The notes below the pieces were generated by a model. That model was not told where the DNA came from, made no database searches, and was given only the letters and a program-made list of their open reading frames with translations. A DNA stretch of 64,000 nt from a bacterium (lineage in GTDB: Bacteria > Myxococcota_A > Polyangia > Nannocystales > Nannocystaceae): contig JANSYI010000023.1 in the NCBI GenBank assembly GCA_024742475.1, positions 62,001 through 126,000 on the forward strand. The letters run 5' to 3'. The position numbers were made by a program, and so were the translations under genes. Shown here one piece after another: positions 62,701-64,000 of the stretch (within the stretch, counting starts at the first letter, position 1; each line of letters opens with the position of its first letter).

Positions 62701-64000
62701 TCAAAGCTTGAGACCGACCGGGAGACCTTCGCCGAACACGCGCTTGATGTCCGAGGCCGCCATGGCACCGCCGCGCAACACCATGTCGATCCAGCTCGCG
62801 GGTGACTTCGCGGCGGTCAGGCGCGTCGCGACCTCCTTGCGGCGCTCGGGGGAGAGGTCGCGCCTCGCGTCGCCGGTGAGCCGGCCGAGCGACGCCGCGG
62901 CGAAGGCTGCGCCCTCGGCCTGGCCCCAGTCGAGGGCCAAGAGCGCCTCGACCCAGCGGTCCGCGACGGACGCATCGACGGCGTCTTCGGGGTCGGCGCC
63001 GACGGGCACCCGGGCCCCCACCCGCGCAAGCGGCCAGTAGGAGCCGATCTTCTTGGCCTTGGCCAGGAACAGATCGCCACTGCGCTCCTTGGCCTCCCTG
63101 GAGATGCGCTCGAGGCCGGAGAGCAGCTGCATCATCTCGACGGGGCCGTGTTTTGCCGGGCCCGGCGGAGGTTTGCCGCCCTCGCGCCAAAGCCACGGCT
63201 CGAGCTCTTCGAACAAGGCCACCTGCCGCGTGGCGTCGAGCCCCGCGGCCACGCGCCGCCACAAGATCCACCACTGCGGCCACGTCGCCTTGCTCACCCG
63301 TCGCAGGCCAGCGTCGCGCAGGCTCCACAGCGTGTCGATGCGCGCGGCGTCCTCGGGGGCGCCGTAGCCGGGGCGCAGCGACCACCCCGCGAGGCCGAGC
63401 CAGCTCAGCTCATGTTGATCGGACACGCCCCGGCGCGGCTCATGCTCGAGGCAAAGCGCCCACAGAGCGCGGCAGGTGGCCGCGGACCACTGGCCGCGAG
63501 GGCCGATGGCCTTCTCGATGGCGCGCCGCAGGCCACGAGCAACCTTGGGATCGTCGCTGCCCATCGCCTTGGAGAACGCGGCCGCGGCCTGATCGAAGTC
63601 GTCGTGCACGGGCGCCGACTCGATCGCCGCCGCCTCCTGCCGGGCCTTGGCTTCGGAGAGCGACTCACGGCCGAGCACGAACTCGAGCTTCCACTTGCGC
63701 GGCGGAAGCTCGACGGTGGCGAGATAGATCTCGAGCGCCCCCGTCTCGGTCATCGACGACGACAGGGTCACCGGCACGTTGCTGCCCGCGCGCCCCCGAT
63801 CGCGCAGCACAGTCTCGAGCGCCGGCAGGGGATCGAGCTCCGCGTCGGGCGCGACCACGGCTCCCGGATCGTCCGCGCGGTCGCCGGTGTAGACGTACAG
63901 CGGAAATGCCACGGGGGCGTCGAGGCGCAGGTCGAACACGCGGTCGGGCACCGCCACCTGTGCGCCGTCGTCCATGCCCTTGGGCGCGACGCACAGGGCC
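62701..64000 (-). CDS. Hsp70-family protein, C-terminal part (N-terminus beyond right edge)
   Basis: The frame has no stop up to the right window edge, so the true start lies beyond 64000. The first visible part (FDLRLDAPVAFPLYVYTG, then LPALETVLRDRGRAGSNVPV and TLSSSMTETGALEIYLATVE) resembles the substrate-binding beta domain of DnaK-like proteins of the DUF3731 subgroup. About 300 residues of helical DUF3731-like region follow (WLGLAGWSLRPGYGAPEDAA, then WILWRRVAAGLDATRQVALF), ending in GEGLPVGLKL. The ATPase domain should lie to the right. The assignment rests on these patterns and on my knowledge of the family. Confidence 0.8.
   Translation of the reverse strand, partial: ALCVAPKGMDDGAQVAVPDRVFDLRLDAPVAFPLYVYTGDRADDPGAVVAPDAELDPLPALETVLRDRGRAGSNVPVTLSSSMTETGALEIYLATVELPPRKWKLEFVLGRESLSEAKARQEAAAIESAPVHDDFDQAAAAFSKAMGSDDPKVARGLRRAIEKAIGPRGQWSAATCRALWALCLEHEPRRGVSDQHELSWLGLAGWSLRPGYGAPEDAARIDTLWSLRDAGLRRVSKATWPQWWILWRRVAAGLDATRQVALFEELEPWLWREGGKPPPGPAKHGPVEMMQLLSGLERISREAKERSGDLFLAKAKKIGSYWPLARVGARVPVGADPEDAVDASVADRWVEALLALDWGQAEGAAFAAASLGRLTGDARRDLSPERRKEVATRLTAAKSPASWIDMVLRGGAMAASDIKRVFGEGLPVGLKL

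Overview
The window is a high-GC chromosomal segment from a bacterium that looks like a myxobacterium of the order Nannocystales/Polyangia. This is an inference from gene content: a Ser/Thr kinase fused to FHA, lipoproteins with long Ser/Thr/Gly linkers, a DUF1552/DUF1592 pair, tandem von Willebrand lipoproteins, multihaem cytochromes with TPR lipoproteins, several sigma factors and sensor kinases, GTG/TTG starts and many 4-base ATGA overlaps. I see no transposase, phage gene or CRISPR array.

Layout. 1-6109 (minus): metallophosphoesterase, TPR lipoprotein, kinase-FHA, octahaem cytochrome and a membrane protein cut by the left edge. 6229-9651 (plus): aspS and lnt. 9666-11820: FHA protein, GDPD phosphodiesterase, small unknown gene. 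11993-16465 (minus): phenylalanine 4-hydroxylase, a 999-residue fusion of maleylacetate reductase, esterase and homogentisate dioxygenase, and a lipoprotein. 16516-22029: redoxin lipoprotein, zinc-ribbon lipoprotein, nitronate monooxygenase, then an SDR/D-aminoacylase operon divergent from a TetR regulator, with two operator-like palindromes between them. 22129-24803: a bufferin-like RiPP locus made of a Cys-rich lipoprotein precursor with a dihaem cytochrome on the minus strand, and an MNIO (DUF692) enzyme with a DUF2063 partner on the plus strand. 24779-31238 (minus): LamG-like lipoprotein, DUF1592, DUF1552, envelope protein, ECF sigma factor and membrane/TPR protein. 31263-34428 (minus): haem synthesis (hemC, hemA, a CcsA/HemX-type protein). 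34493-41404: small NTF2-like protein, two membrane or envelope unknowns, lon and a methyltransferase. 41512-48038 (minus): LysR regulator, two vWA lipoproteins, a response regulator and its PAS/GAF histidine kinase. 48144-51923 (plus): Nudix hydrolase, three lipoproteins and a DUF4863 protein. 52102-52497: three tRNA-like genes and a terminator. 52518-58581 (plus): ECF sigma factor, TPR lipoprotein, CRTAC1-like protein, and a membrane pentahaem cytochrome with TPRs. 58600-64000 (minus): sulfotransferase, a 51-bp palindrome inside a Pro-rich ORF, a lipoprotein, a membrane CheA-like kinase, and the C-terminal part of an Hsp70-family protein cut by the right edge.

The two most interesting loci are the MNIO/bufferin-like RiPP locus, whose predicted precursor carries a lipobox, and the three-domain aromatic-catabolism fusion beside phenylalanine hydroxylase. 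Two further themes are the two separate multihaem cytochrome/TPR lipoprotein operons, and the regulatory details visible in the DNA (operator boxes laid over a promoter, stop-proximal codons that also act as the next gene's Shine-Dalgarno sequence, and a tRNA with a 9-nt anticodon loop).
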